A stretch of DNA of 64,000 nucleotides from Dermatemys mawii (taxonomy: Eukaryota > Chordata > Testudines > Dermatemydidae): contig ML677341.1 in the NCBI GenBank assembly GCA_007922305.1, forward strand, positions 68,568,663 to 68,632,662, in the 5' to 3' direction. The notes under the pieces were generated by a model, which was not told the DNA's origin, ran no database searches, and saw only the letters and a program-made list of their open reading frames with translations. Positions 11,341-21,315 of this stretch are shown here, piece after piece. Positions within the stretch are counted from its first letter, which is position 1. Each line of letters starts with the position of its first letter. Both the position numbers and the translations under genes were made by a program.

Positions 11341-11536
11341 GCTTGATTATTTTGATCCAAATTCTTTTTCAATGAAATAAAACCTTTTTAATTTAATGAA
11401 ATTTTTGGCAAGAAAATAAATTTTCTTCAAAATTTGAGGTGGGGGTTGATCAAAAAAGTAAAAACTTTAAGAAAAATTGACAATTTTTGGTCAACGTTTT
11501 TGACAGAAAATTATGTATTTATTGACCAACTCTTGT
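11341..11536 (-). repeat. AT-rich interspersed repeat (ttgaccaactctt end)
   Basis: The segment consists of alternating runs such as aaatttttgg, ttttcttcaaaattt and gacaatttttggtcaac, ending attgaccaactcttg. The ggtcaa / ttgacc pairs are inverted within it. It resembles the AT-rich interspersed repeat at 45425-45875 in style but not clearly in sequence. Probably a decayed non-autonomous element. Confidence 0.35.
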
Positions 11537-11586
11537 TAGAATATGCAAACTAAGGAGTATTCAAATGTTTACTGTGTGAAAATGTA

Positions 11587-11699
11587 GGGCCTGATTCCTC
11601 TAAGACTTACTTAGGGGTAAGTAGCCCTTTGAAAGTCAATGAAAAGGAATCCTCAAGTGAGTACACTTACATGCAAAAGTCTTTGCAGAATTGGGCCTT
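11587..11699. repeat. small foldback repeat (gggcctgatt ends)
   Basis: It begins agggcctgattcctc and ends cagaattgggcct, an inverted pair, with acttacttaggggtaagt inside. This matches the common short foldback type with gggcc...ggccc ends. No target duplication could be defined. Confidence 0.45.
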
Positions 11700-13708
11700 C
11701 AGTCAGTCAACCGTCACAAGCTATAGGATGGATCAATCAATTAACTGAATTAGTTAAAGTAGAGCAACTCATTCTATGAGAGAAATATTGGTGGCTGTAT
11801 GACAGCAAATATCTTGGTGTCATGATAAGCATGATCAAACCAAATAGGAATTTATTATAAACCTGAAACAACATTTTGCTGGCAAAAATAAAGTATTCTA
11901 TGAGAAAAGAATATCTGCTCTTATGAAGGAATTTATTGTAATGTATTATTAATACACAGAGGGTAACTAAAAACTTGAACTTGGCTAGCTGTCAAATAAA
12001 AAATGCAGAGTGATTCAAAAATGTATAGAACACTATTGAGCTATTACAGTTGTAGATATCAGTAATCATTTTTGCTGAAGTACCCTCCCTAGGTTATTTT
12101 AGTGCTGAGACATTAGGCTTCTCTCTCCTTGCTCCCCTTTCTTTTGGAATAGCATACAATTAATAATGTTAATTTTTATACAGTAAATGATTTAGCCCCA
12201 GTTCAGACTGGGATTGAATGAAAACAATAAAGTTAAAAATAATGGCAGTATTTTTCCTTTATGGACTGTATTTTGCTGTCTTACATGAAAAATTACTGCT
12301 ATTCTATTTAGACAGAATGAATTGCTTTACAGAATCTGTAAACTTAATTTGTTCACGCACTCAAGCACTAGCAGAACACAATACTGTTCAGAAAAAAAGA
12401 ACCTGGTAAAATGCTTTCTCATCTATGGATTTTCTCTGGTGTGAGTGTTTTAAACTTTTATTACCAATGTCATTCTTATATATGAGTTCAATTCTTTGGG
12501 AATGCCTGGATCTCTGATGGTAGGTGGATAAATTCCAAAATGGGCATATGTGACTGTCAGTATCTCTCTATTTGTATGTTCCTCTATGCACAGATAATTC
12601 TGAGGTGCAGTTGACACAGTTTGGTGCAACTGCACCTGTATTCCCACTCTGTGGTCCAGCAAAGGCATCCACTCTCAGACTGCTGGCTCCCCACATATTG
12701 CCTTTTTTGGGCAGAGGTGCATCTCTCTTCCTGCTGACCAAGGTATGTCCAGGCTGCACAGCTCCCTCCCCACCTTAAGCACACCTGCTTTTCCTACCTT
12801 CCTCAGATGCTACAAATACTGTAATTGCTACTGTTAAGCTATCACACAGCTCTCTCTAAGCAAGCACATTTATTTTTCAGGTGAAGCACTACAGAGAAAA
12901 CATATTAAAAACAATAAAAGAACCTACATGCATATAAATAAGCTTACTACAAATCACCCCAACTTCCCAAAGGGCTGTGGCCAGTGAGCAGCCCTTCAAA
13001 TCCCACCAAAAGGTTTTCCTGTGGTCACAAGTTCACAACCACTTGACTCACCCCCAAAAATCTGTGAGTTATTGTCCTCACCTAGTAGATGATTGGCACA
13101 TGAAAGGTCCCTACCTCAGAACATAGCTTCAAAAGGCTGAGTCTGGAGGTGGGAAATTTGCATTCTCTTGTCCCCTAGGAAATCCACCTAACTTTAAAAG
13201 TTCACATTGTTTCAAATAGTGCTTTGAGGCTCAGAACTCTTCCCAAAGTTTATATTAGTCAGAGCTCTCCCTTAGAGCTATTAACTTACGATCTCACAGT
13301 AATACATAAACATTTGCATTTTTAATACAATGAACTCCTAAACTACTTAAATTTTATTCAATAAAGTTTAACTTAAGTCAGTGAGGTTTGTCCAGAAAAT
13401 TGAAGGAAATTGCCATATCTGTCATAACAGTTTCTAAACTCCCTCATTATCATAGGACAATTGAAAACAAAGATATCTTGAAATAACAGTTCTTCTGCTA
13501 GATCTCTGATTTGCCTGTCTCATTCAGAATAAGCAATTTTATATTACCAAAAAAGTAAAAATTTAGCTTATGTAGTTTAATGCAATAAAGAACTGGGCTA
13601 AAATTTCACCTTCTTGTCTCCCATTGTACAGCAGAAGTCTCAGAACAGAATATGTGCTTGCCAAATAACAGGGCTCCCAGATACATTTAAAAACGTGTAC
13701 TTATCTTG
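11700..13708. other. unique AT-rich sequence, no gene recognised
   Basis: Only short frames of up to 72 codons overlap each other on both strands around 12450-12780; none resembles a known family. No repeat ends seen. Confidence 0.5.
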
Positions 13709-13763
13709 GGACTTGGCTACACTTGCAGATTTAGAGGGCTGTGAGTTAAACCAGCCCTCAGAG

Positions 13764-14067
13764 CAGGGGCAGCTCCACGTTTTTTACCACCCCGAGCACG
13801 GCAGTGAGGCGGCCTTTGGCGGCACGCCTGTGGAAGGTCTGCTGGTGCCGCTGAGTTGGCGGCGTTTCTGCAGGAGGTCCGCTGGTCCTCCTCAGCTTTG
13901 GCTCACCCACTGCTGAAATGCCACCGATTCCGTGGGACCATCGGACCTCCCACAGGCATGCCGCCAACAGCAGCCTGAGTGCCACCCTGACAGTGACCGA
14001 CAGACCACCCCCTGTGGCTTGCCGCCTCAGGACGCGTTTGCTGCAATGGTGCCTGGAGCACCCCTTG
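13764..14067. mobile_element. hAT MITE nested in the Harbinger element
   Basis: It starts caggggcagctccac and ends tgcctggagcaccccttg, imperfect inverted termini. The flanking 8-mers are cctcagag (13756-13763) and tttcggag (14068-14075), which agree at 5 of 8 positions and fit a decayed 8-bp hAT duplication. The interior is GC-rich with inverted modules of the type cggcatgcctg. It must be younger than the Harbinger copy it interrupts. Confidence 0.75.
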
Positions 14068-14395
14068 TTTCGGAGATCGCAGTAGGGAAAGCGCTGGAGT
14101 GTGTTCACACTGTCAGCTGCAAGCGCACTGGCATGACCACATTTGCAGCACTTGCAGTGGCACTGGGAGCGGTACATTATGGGCAGCTATCCCACAGAGC
14201 ACCTCTTCCCATTCTGGCGCTATGGCTTGTGGGAAGAGGGTGGGGGAGTGCGGGGCATTCTGGATCCTGTCCCAACGGCCCACTGATGCATCACTTTGCA
14301 TCTCAGCAATCCCTGTGCTTCCATCCACATTTGGCGCCATCTTTCAACACTTTTTGTACTGTGTACTCTGTCTTCCCTTTCGGTCTGCAGGAATG

Positions 14396-14702
14396 AATCT
14401 TGAAGTGCTGAGGAATATGCTGATGGGTCTCATCAGAACATCACGAGTGTCAGTCAAGTTACTCCTTAAGCTACAAACTGACAGTGAGGAGTCCAGCAAT
14501 GATGTCACCTTGCATAATGCATATGACATAAGATTGCCTGTGGCATTCCCGTACATGCTCACTGCAGTGGGATGCCACTTTCGGGCTCTGGAAACAAGCA
14601 CTGAGTGGTGGGATCACATCATCTTGAAGTCTGGAATGACGAGCAGTGGCTGCAGAACTTCGGATGAGAAAAGCCACTTTCATGGGACTGTGTGATGATC
14701 CC
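14396..14702 (+). pseudogene. Harbinger transposase relic, N-terminal part
   Basis: Around 14590-14690 the plus strand encodes ETSTEWWDHI and then, after a frame change, VWNDEQWLQNF. Both fit the region upstream of the DDE domain in HARBI1-like transposases, where a WW pair and a W(x)nWxxxFRM pattern are typical. A stop follows (tga at about 14676). Reading onward in the second frame leads directly into the frame at 14692-15051. The frameshift and stop show decay. Confidence 0.7.
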
Positions 14703-15051
14703 CCCCGCCCCTCCATGGCATAAGGACACGAGATTGAGAGCTGCCCTGCCGGTGGAGAAGCAGGTGGCTATTGCAGTCTGGAAGCTGGCAACTCCAGACA
14801 GCTACTCGTTGCTCATTAACCACTTTGGAGTGGGAAGGTCGACTGTTGGAATTGTGTTGATGCAAGTTTGCAGGGTCATTAATCACATCCTGTTCAGAAG
14901 AACCGTGACTCTGGGTAACGTGCATGACATTGTGGCTGGCTTTGCACAAATGGGTTTCCCTAACTGCAGAGGGACGATAGATGGGATGCATATTCCAATT
15001 CTGTATGTTAATCAGAAGATTAACCACATAACCCACAGGAGTCCCAAAATG
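14692..15051 (+). pseudogene. Harbinger (HARBI1-like) transposase fragment
   Basis: The frame encodes 120 residues with the pattern RLRAALPVEKQVAIAVWKLA, then a helix-turn-helix-like block FGVGRSTVGIVLMQVC, then FPNCRGTIDGMHIPI. The IDGxHIPI motif carries the first catalytic aspartate of the DDE_Tnp_4 fold. The rest of the catalytic core (GDxxYP and ExxFGxLK segments) is absent downstream, so the fragment is internally deleted. It is joined in frame to a splice-like donor at 15052. Product activity is very unlikely. Confidence 0.88.
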
Positions 15052-15181
15052 GTGAGTAAGCACAGGGGTAAGCGGGGCTGATTATTTCATGGCTGTACTG
15101 TCCTCTGGGCTTCTGTGCCTTGTGGAGAGTCAAAAGCTGCCAGGGCCCCTATACTGAACACTGTCCCCACATTTTCCACAG
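15052..15181 (+). other. possible intron in the Harbinger transposase
   Basis: The stretch begins GTGAGTAAG, a near-consensus donor, and ends ACATTTTCCACAG, a plausible acceptor, with a branch-like tactgaac about 25 nt upstream of the end. It is 130 bp. Removing it would be phase 0: 14692-15051 is exactly 120 codons and 15182-15418 is 78 codons plus a stop with no internal stop. This is inference from splice motifs only. Confidence 0.45.
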
Positions 15182-15418
15182 GAGTTCATCCTGGAAGATA
15201 CCTCACTGCTGCAGGTGACCTGGAAAGCAAGGAAGGGTCTTCTGCTACAATGCAGCGTCTGCACTGGCTCATATGCAGCTTGCATGCGTGCAGCAATGAT
15301 CTCCCCGCCCCTCATGGCACAGTGGAACAGACATGTTAGCCTTACTGAGACAAGGAGCACAGTAGCTCTGCCAAGGAACTGCAAAGAAACTTGCACAAGC
15401 AGATTGCCCAGTTTCTGA
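15182..15418 (+). pseudogene. possible last exon of the transposase gene
   Basis: An open frame of 78 codons starts right at the acceptor-like site and ends in TGA. The peptide is Cys/Ala/Thr-rich (QCSVCTGSYAACM near residue 26) and I recognise no domain. It lies between the transposase and the convergent Myb-like gene, where the transposase 3' end would be expected. It may equally be untranslated element sequence. Confidence 0.3.
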
Positions 15419-15669
15419 ATGAGTCCTATGAAAAGATCACTGAGACCAATTACTGTGATGAGAGAGAGAATATCAACGCCCTATCCCACATCTAGGCATG
15501 CATGCAGCCCAAATCCTCCTTGCCCCAAGAGCTCACACCGAACAACTTCCTTCCCAAAATAAAAGCCACTTACCAGGCACCTCCTCTGATGTTTGTTCTT
15601 CCCCAAACACCAGCCACTGTGACTGGCTACCTTCCTCCTGGCTTGAAAACAGCTCCTAGTTGCATGCAT

Positions 15670-16068
15670 CTAGAGTTGCCGGACTGTCCCCCTCCTCCTC
15701 AGCACTCTTGCTTCCACTTTCCTCCTTCTCCTCCTGCCTTGTTTAACTGGGCTCTGAAGAGTCCATGGTGGTCTTCGGATTGGAGGTGGGGTCACCTCCA
15801 AGTATTGCATCCAGCTCTTCGTAGAAACGGCAGGTTGCGGGGGCACCACCAGAGTAGCCATTTGCCTTGCAGGCTTTGAGGTAGGCATTCCGTAGCTCCT
15901 TCACTTTAACCTGACACTGCAGTGCATCCCAGTCATGGCTCCTTTATATCCTTGATATCTGCCCGAAGGTATCGTAATTCCTACGGTTGAAGCGCAGCTG
16001 GGACCAGACAGCTTCCTCCCCGCAAGCACTGATGACATCCAGCGCCTCGCCATTGCTCCATTCTGGGG
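15670..16068 (-). pseudogene. Myb/SANT-like protein of the Harbinger element
   Basis: Reading the minus strand from about 16068, the translation shows WSNGEALDVISACGEEAVW and LRFNRRNYDTFGQIS, then a TAA stop, then LQCQVKVKELRNAYLKA and ATCRFYEELDAILGGDPT. The tryptophan-spaced helices and the QCRxKVKxLRxAY signature are those of the Myb/SANT-like DNA-binding partner found in Harbinger transposons and in MSANTD-type host proteins. The partner normally binds the element ends and helps transposase enter the nucleus. The internal stop and a likely small deletion near the stop mark it as dead. Confidence 0.85.
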
Positions 16069-16485
16069 ATCGCCTTGTTCATGGAGGCATGGTCACCTGG
16101 AAAGATGTGCTGAGAGCATTCCACGCCTTGCTGAGCAAACAGGAAGGGGATTTTCAAAATTCCCAGATAATTTAAAGGGCAGGTCTGATGATTAGTCACT
16201 TTAGGACAGGGCAGTAGAGTTCAAAGTGATGACCAGAGTGGCTAGAACAGGCATTGTGGGACACTTCTGAAGGCTGATCATTGTGCATTAATAGACAAGG
16301 GAGTCCACACTGTCGCTGCAGTGCTCCAGCCAGGGCACATCAAGCATTATGCTTCTCGTCAAGGTGGATTACCAGGGAGTGCTCTAGCTGTGGAGTCCGG
16401 GCACTCTAAGTGTGGTGGTGTCATGAGTTATGGAGCCTGAGGCTGTTTTAATGTGCTCTAACTCGCAAGTGTAGCCAAGCCGTTG

Positions 16486-16736
16486 GTTTAGCTAACCCCA
16501 AGTTAGCAAACTTAGGTTAAAATAGCAGTGAAGAAACAGCAAATTTGCTTTCAACTTAGGTTAGCAGTTTGAGTTCAACCTCTGAATTCCCTGTCGTCTT
16601 TAACTCACACTGCTAGCCTGAGTTAAAAAACTGCATTGCTGTGTCTTCATTGCTGTTTTAATCCAGATTAGCTAACTCAGGTTACCTAACCCAAGTTAAA
16701 ACCATATCTTTTTCCGCAGTGAAGACAGACCCCTAA
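16486..16736. repeat. foldback MITE with ~90-bp arms
   Basis: The left half (gctaaccccaagttagca... to about 16580) and the reverse complement of the right half (to about 16715) align over roughly 90 bp, sharing phrases such as aatagcagtgaagaaacagc and aacagcaatgaagacacagc. The right end has cagtgaagacagaccc, as in MITEs with gtcttcactg ends. The left end is truncated next to the Harbinger terminus. Confidence 0.65.
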
Positions 16737-17795
16737 GACTGGAGGCCTTAATGTTTTAATTTCCTTGCTTTGCTTTTGTCAGATTGCCAGCCTCTGCCTT
16801 TATTTTCATGTTGATTTATTAATTATTTTAATAAACTAATAGTCATCTGCCTTTTAATTATTTTTCATCATATGAGAAAAAAATGGAAAAAAAATATATG
16901 CTACCCAGAAAAGGGATCTTTAGGACCACCTATTCCTGCCATGATTAATTCAAATTATATTTTTGGGAAGGAGGGAGTAGTAGGGATTGCTGGGGAATCT
17001 TTTAAAGTGTTTTGATAGATGAAAACCTTAAACCCGTGTACAAGCCTTCTGAGAATTAATCTTTTTATGTATCTACTAATTCACCTAACCTATGAATACC
17101 AGAAAACTGGGAACATTCATCCATTCACAAGAATAAAATAGCACAATGAACCCCCACTTGATATCATGACCCATGAATTGTTATCTTTATCTTGACATTT
17201 TTTTCACGGCACCAAAGATGTTTTCAGGAATAGGAAAGAAATAAAATTACTAGGTTCTTTTGAACAAACAGTCTGCTGTCAAGTTTATAATTTTACAGTG
17301 GTATCAGCAGTTGCCTTAAGTGACTTTTAATAGATAACAATACACATCAAGTTGTGATCTTGTCAGATCTCAAAACTCAGCAAGGTCCAGATTACTTAAT
17401 ATTTGACTGGGAAACTGCAGAAAATCAGGGCGGCTGCAAGAAACTCTGAGAACAATGGGTTATATATACATAACAACAGCATAGTTAATTAAAATTAACC
17501 GACTATACTAAGCTTTCTCACAAATTCCTTTGATTGCAACTGCTTAAGCAAAAAATAGACCCAAGATTACTTTTTAATTTAAAAGAAAACAAAGTTGATA
17601 ATGCAATCAAAATTACTGTTGGTGTGTGGGGAACTTTGTGTTCATCCCTTTGGTATTTGGTAAGTGAAGATGCTAAGACTGTAATTCTAAGGTTGTAGTA
17701 GGCTTTTAAGGTTCAGATTCTGATACCTTTTCATTGTGTAGGAAATAACTCTCCAACTATGAATGTTAGTGATAACAGAAAATAAGTATATTATC
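16737..17795. other. AT-rich sequence, no feature
   Basis: No gene, repeat ends or LINE motif recognised. Confidence 0.5.
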
Positions 17796-17935
17796 GTAGT
17801 ACCCAAACTCCCCAATTGCAGTTGGGATCCCATTATGCAGGACACTATACAAAGACAGAAAAGAGTCAGTTCCTGCCCATTGGGGTTTACAAACGACAAG
17901 GAGTATGGGATGAAGACACAACATAGAAGCAAATG
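17796..17935 (+). repeat. ancient amniote LINE/SINE fragment
   Basis: The order gggatcccattatgcaggac, actatacaaagacag, agtcagttcctgcccattgg and gtttacaaa matches a widely dispersed amniote repeat whose related copies appear here at 19260-19450 and 26800-26905 (shared words: cagtccctgcccc, agcttacaa or tttacaa, then aagacaa). It is highly diverged. The exact class (CR1/L3-like or L2/MIR-like) is uncertain. Confidence 0.5.
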
Positions 17936-18990
17936 AATATGGTGGTGAATTAGCTGAAAAGAAGACAGATACAAGTAATAAATGCTTATCTTTTCTAGAC
18001 CGTTCAGTATTACTAGCAGGATGAAATGCATATGCAGAACTTTAATATCTATTTGAGTGCAACTGTTCATTATTCTTTATCTCACATTCTTTGTTTGTGT
18101 TTTGGAGTATTCAATCTGTGTATTTTTACCATAAATATGGTAGTAACTAGCTTTGTGGTTGCCTAGTTTTTGTAACACTCCCACTTTTCTTTGGTTGAAC
18201 CTGAAATTTTCCACAGCACATGGCCTTTTCCAACTTATAAATTAAATGGTACAAATTAACATTTTCCAACATATAATTTAAATATTTAATCTGATCTCTA
18301 ATTTATAAATGCATATAAGCACTAATATTTCTATCACCTGTTACTATTGTAACAGATAAATCATGTTTAACTCATTCATTAATTTAATATAGCAAATATT
18401 ACTATTTGACCTTGCGGTTATGTTTCCCTAGAAAGAGGATTTTTTATTAAGCTGACACTTGCCATTTCAGGGGCTCTTTCTTCAAAGCTTTCAAACCAGT
18501 TTTAATTCTCTCTAGAGTTAACTTAATCAATTTCCTTTATGTTAATGATATTAATTATTGTAAATGGGGTAGTTATTCTTCTCTGTTGGTAGCAGCTTAA
18601 GCACCGATTCAGATTTATGTAATAATTTGGTTGTCTGCATTTCCACTGATAAAACATTTCTGTGATGAGTAGAACCTTGGTCCTTCAAATTCCCTTTCAT
18701 ACTTTTCAGTTACCTAATAAAGATCACTTATTTAAACTCTCTTTTTAATCTCCTGAACAATCATTTAATATGATTAACTTTCAATTATTTTAGCCCTCTT
18801 TTCTAAAACTCACTAACAGGATGAGATTAGCTAGTTTTAGCTTGAACAAGCTTAAAGTCCTATATGTCATTCTTGGGCAACAACTAAAGCTGCATTTCTG
18901 AATCTAGGTTAAACTCCTATAATTCAATAGATAATTAATAAACTTTTGAACACCTATATGTGCACTTAATATTTCTTAAGTACTATGATA
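17936..18990. other. AT-rich sequence, no feature
   Basis: Composition is strongly AT with many short A/T runs. No coding or repeat signature was recognised. Confidence 0.5.
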
Positions 18991-18993
18991 TTA

Positions 18994-19075
18994 AATATTT
19001 TAGGCAGTTAAGGTAATATGATTTGTATTTATGGAATATTTTAGGCAGTTAAGATAATATGATTTGTATTTATGG
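18994..19075. repeat. 41-bp tandem duplication
   Basis: The unit beginning aatattttaggcagttaa and ending tatttatgg occurs twice back to back, at 18994-19034 and 19035-19075. The copies differ by one base (aggtaat versus agataat). This is a recent local duplication directly beside the hairpin at 19074-19135. Confidence 0.95.
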
Positions 19076-19135
19076 AATTTAATGTATTTCAAAGGTGCTA
19101 AATAATAGCACCTTTGAAATACATTATTTAATTCC
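19074..19135. repeat. long perfect hairpin, 21-bp core arms
   Basis: The arm taatgtatttcaaaggtgct (plus a final a, 19080-19100) is perfectly complementary to 19106-19126, with a 5-nt loop aataa. Beyond a short mismatch, ggaatt at 19074 pairs with aattcc at 19130-19135, extending the stem. The structure would fold in both DNA and RNA. It does not resemble a known miRNA to me, and the loop is shorter than usual for a miRNA precursor. Confidence 0.9.
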
Positions 19136-19254
19136 AGATTAATATTTTTGGTGTCCACGTTTTATGTCTTTATCTTCTGAGTCACTACTATCATAGCACA
19201 GTATTAGGGGCACTGTTGTTAGTGTTGGCTATTATGCATGTTGCAGTCATTCCT

Positions 19255-19460
19255 AGAGACCCTAACCCTGATTCTGCAGGCGAAATATCACAGTCCCTGC
19301 CCCAAAGATCTTTACAATCTAAGTTGGCAAGACAAAGGATGGGAGAAATTGAGCATTATCATCACAATTTTACAGAAGGGAAATAGAGACACAAAGATTA
19401 ATTAACTTCCCCAAGCCACATAGGAGGTCTGTGCCAGCAATCTCCCAAGTCCTTATCAGT
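19255..19460 (+). repeat. ancient L2/MIR-like fragment
   Basis: cagtccctgccccaaagatctttacaatctaa is followed by acaattttacagaagggaaatagagacac, then ttaacttccccaagccacataggagg. The last part follows the conserved MIR/L2 3' pattern of attttacagatgaggaaactgaggcacagag then ttgcccaaggtcacac. Very diverged, as expected for a repeat that predates reptile radiation. Confidence 0.6.
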
Positions 19461-19494
19461 GCCTTAGTCACAAGACCTTACTTCTCTGGTGTGC

Positions 19495-19865
19495 TCCTCT
19501 TTCAAAGGAGATGTAAATCAGACATCCTGGCCATTTGTGGTCATTAAAGATCCCACAATTGTTTTTCACAAGTATACAGTAGGATGATGTAACTAAGTGT
19601 CCCGGCCAACTTCCAGTTTGGATAATTACCTTCTGCCTCACTAAAACTCTATAGTTTCTATTGAATAAATTATTTTTCACTTGCTGTCCTAAACTGTTGC
19701 CCAGTGTTGCTGACACTATTAAATAGTTACTGAGGTTCACCTCACAGGCAACTACAATAAAACAACTGGATGAAATGATTTGCATATGCAATGCCTATAT
19801 GCCATTCCTATATACCTATGTGCAAAGGATTTCAAAGGATAGCTTCTGTTATTATTTATTGTTCT
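19495..19865 (+). repeat. ancient LINE 3' fragment, copy 1
   Basis: ggagatgtaaatcagacatcctggcc, tggtcattaaagatcccac and gctgtcctaaactgttgcc occur in the same order as diverged counterparts at 39230-39520 and 40085-40150 (gatgagacagatag, gatcctggcc, tgtctgtcctaacttg, gaggcactttgggg). Two copies in the window establish it as a dispersed family, probably an L2- or CR1-like 3' end. Confidence 0.55.
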
Positions 19866-21307
19866 TATTTATTTATTTGTTTATTGGCAGTGGAGTAAAG
19901 TACTTTGAAAACATTCTAGATAAAAAGTGATCTATTTTTCTTTGCTTTTCTATTCTATTTATGTTCCCTATACCACATGTAATTCATGATTACTGAATAT
20001 TTCAAAACTTTCAATACACCCTTTAACTTTCCAGAGGTTTGCTATAGTCTGCCATGTCTATATCAGCCTATAACTTTGTTATGCACACTAGTAATTTTGT
20101 TCAATAAATCCACTGCTAAAATGTACATTTTGACTAAATGGCCTGGTCAAATCCAACCAGAGTACTGACATATTTGCAAAGTCTGTTAAAGAGAATAGTC
20201 AAAAAACAACAAAATGACCTCCCCGCCTACCATGTCTGTTCATAAGTTATCAGCAAACGCCTCAGGCTGGTGGCACATCTGTTTTTTTCAATCTAGGAAA
20301 GAGATAATCCTTATCACAGATCAGGGCATTTAAGAATATCTTGCAGTCCTGATAAACTTTAAGGCTGCAGGCCAGGTTAATGGAACATAAGAGATGGTTG
20401 GGGAAAGGTATTCTGAAGCCTCTAGCATCCTATTTCTGTTATATTCAAAAATCTGATTGTTTGATTGTGGGTTTTAATCACAAAGTATTTTCCTCCTGTG
20501 TGCTGTTGAGCATAGCTAGGTAGTGTCCATTCTTCAGGTAGCAGTCAGTTGTAACAATGGAGTCTGTGTTTGCTGTTTTTCATCTCAGTGGAATGTGCTT
20601 TGTTTAAAATGCTAGGGATGATTTTGACCCTCTGTGCTGAATAACGGTAGCAGTTCAATTTCAGCTGTACAGATACCGTTTATAGCATGTCCTTCCAGAC
20701 TTACCAAAGAATAATTATTTACCTTCCTCAATCCATCTGAAGTAATTTGTGTTGACATCAGAAACACCTATTGGCAGAAATCAACCTGAACCACTGCAGC
20801 ATTACATGTTATTCACTAGCTACAAATTTGTTCCTAAGATACTGGAATGCCTCCTGGTGCAGTTTCTTTTCCTCTCTGGAAGAACAGTGCTAACATAGTT
20901 CAAATCTGACTCTAGAAACTTAATAACAGGAGCTGACCTGACCAGAGATGTCAGGATTGCAAAGTCTCAAGAGCTTAGTTACTAACATAATGAATCATTA
21001 CTCTGGTGAACCAACCTTCATGCTTGCTGTTTGCAGCCACATTAAATATAAATAACTGAACTAAATACAAACCATTGAATAATGGTCTAATTAAATTCTG
21101 CAATGAGATAGTCTCTTGGCTTTTAATGGTTTTAATTCCCTGTGAAACAAAATATTGCGCAATCTCTTTCCATCTTGCTCATGACTGGTAGTTGTTCACA
21201 TACAGAAAGGCGGAAAGCAGTTGGTGTTGTGCAGTGGTTAGCTAGAGACCTGATCCTATGAATACTCACAGCTGAGTAAACTTATTCACAAGTCAAGTTA
21301 CTCAAGT
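19866..21307. other. unique sequence; possible conserved noncoding DNA
   Basis: No repeat ends are visible apart from the start of a foldback repeat near 21240. The stretch 20490-20800 has balanced composition and no repeats, making it a candidate for conserved noncoding sequence, but conservation cannot be seen from one genome. Confidence 0.4.
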
Positions 21308-21315
21308 GCCTAAAT

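Larger units (their letters stand above)
13709..16483. mobile_element. decayed two-gene Harbinger (PIF) transposon
   Basis: The element is about 2.8 kb. Its ends are inverted: the left has cttggctacacttgc from 13712 and the right has gcaagtgtagccaag ending near 16479. Inside are a plus-strand Harbinger transposase relic (about 14396-15418) and a minus-strand Myb/SANT-like relic (about 15670-16068) in convergent order. Myb-like plus DDE transposase is the standard Harbinger gene pair. A hAT MITE is inserted near the left end. No clean 3-bp target duplication survives. Stops, a frameshift and loss of much of the transposase core show the copy is dead. Confidence 0.85.

Noticed and set aside
13932..14396. 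154-codon and overlapping 139- and 198-codon frames
   Set aside because: They run across the hAT MITE border and noncoding left part of the Harbinger element. Only the part after about 14590 shows transposase character.
19074..19135. miRNA precursor
   Set aside because: The hairpin arms are fully complementary, the loop is only 5 nt and no known seed was recognised; a palindromic repeat is more likely.
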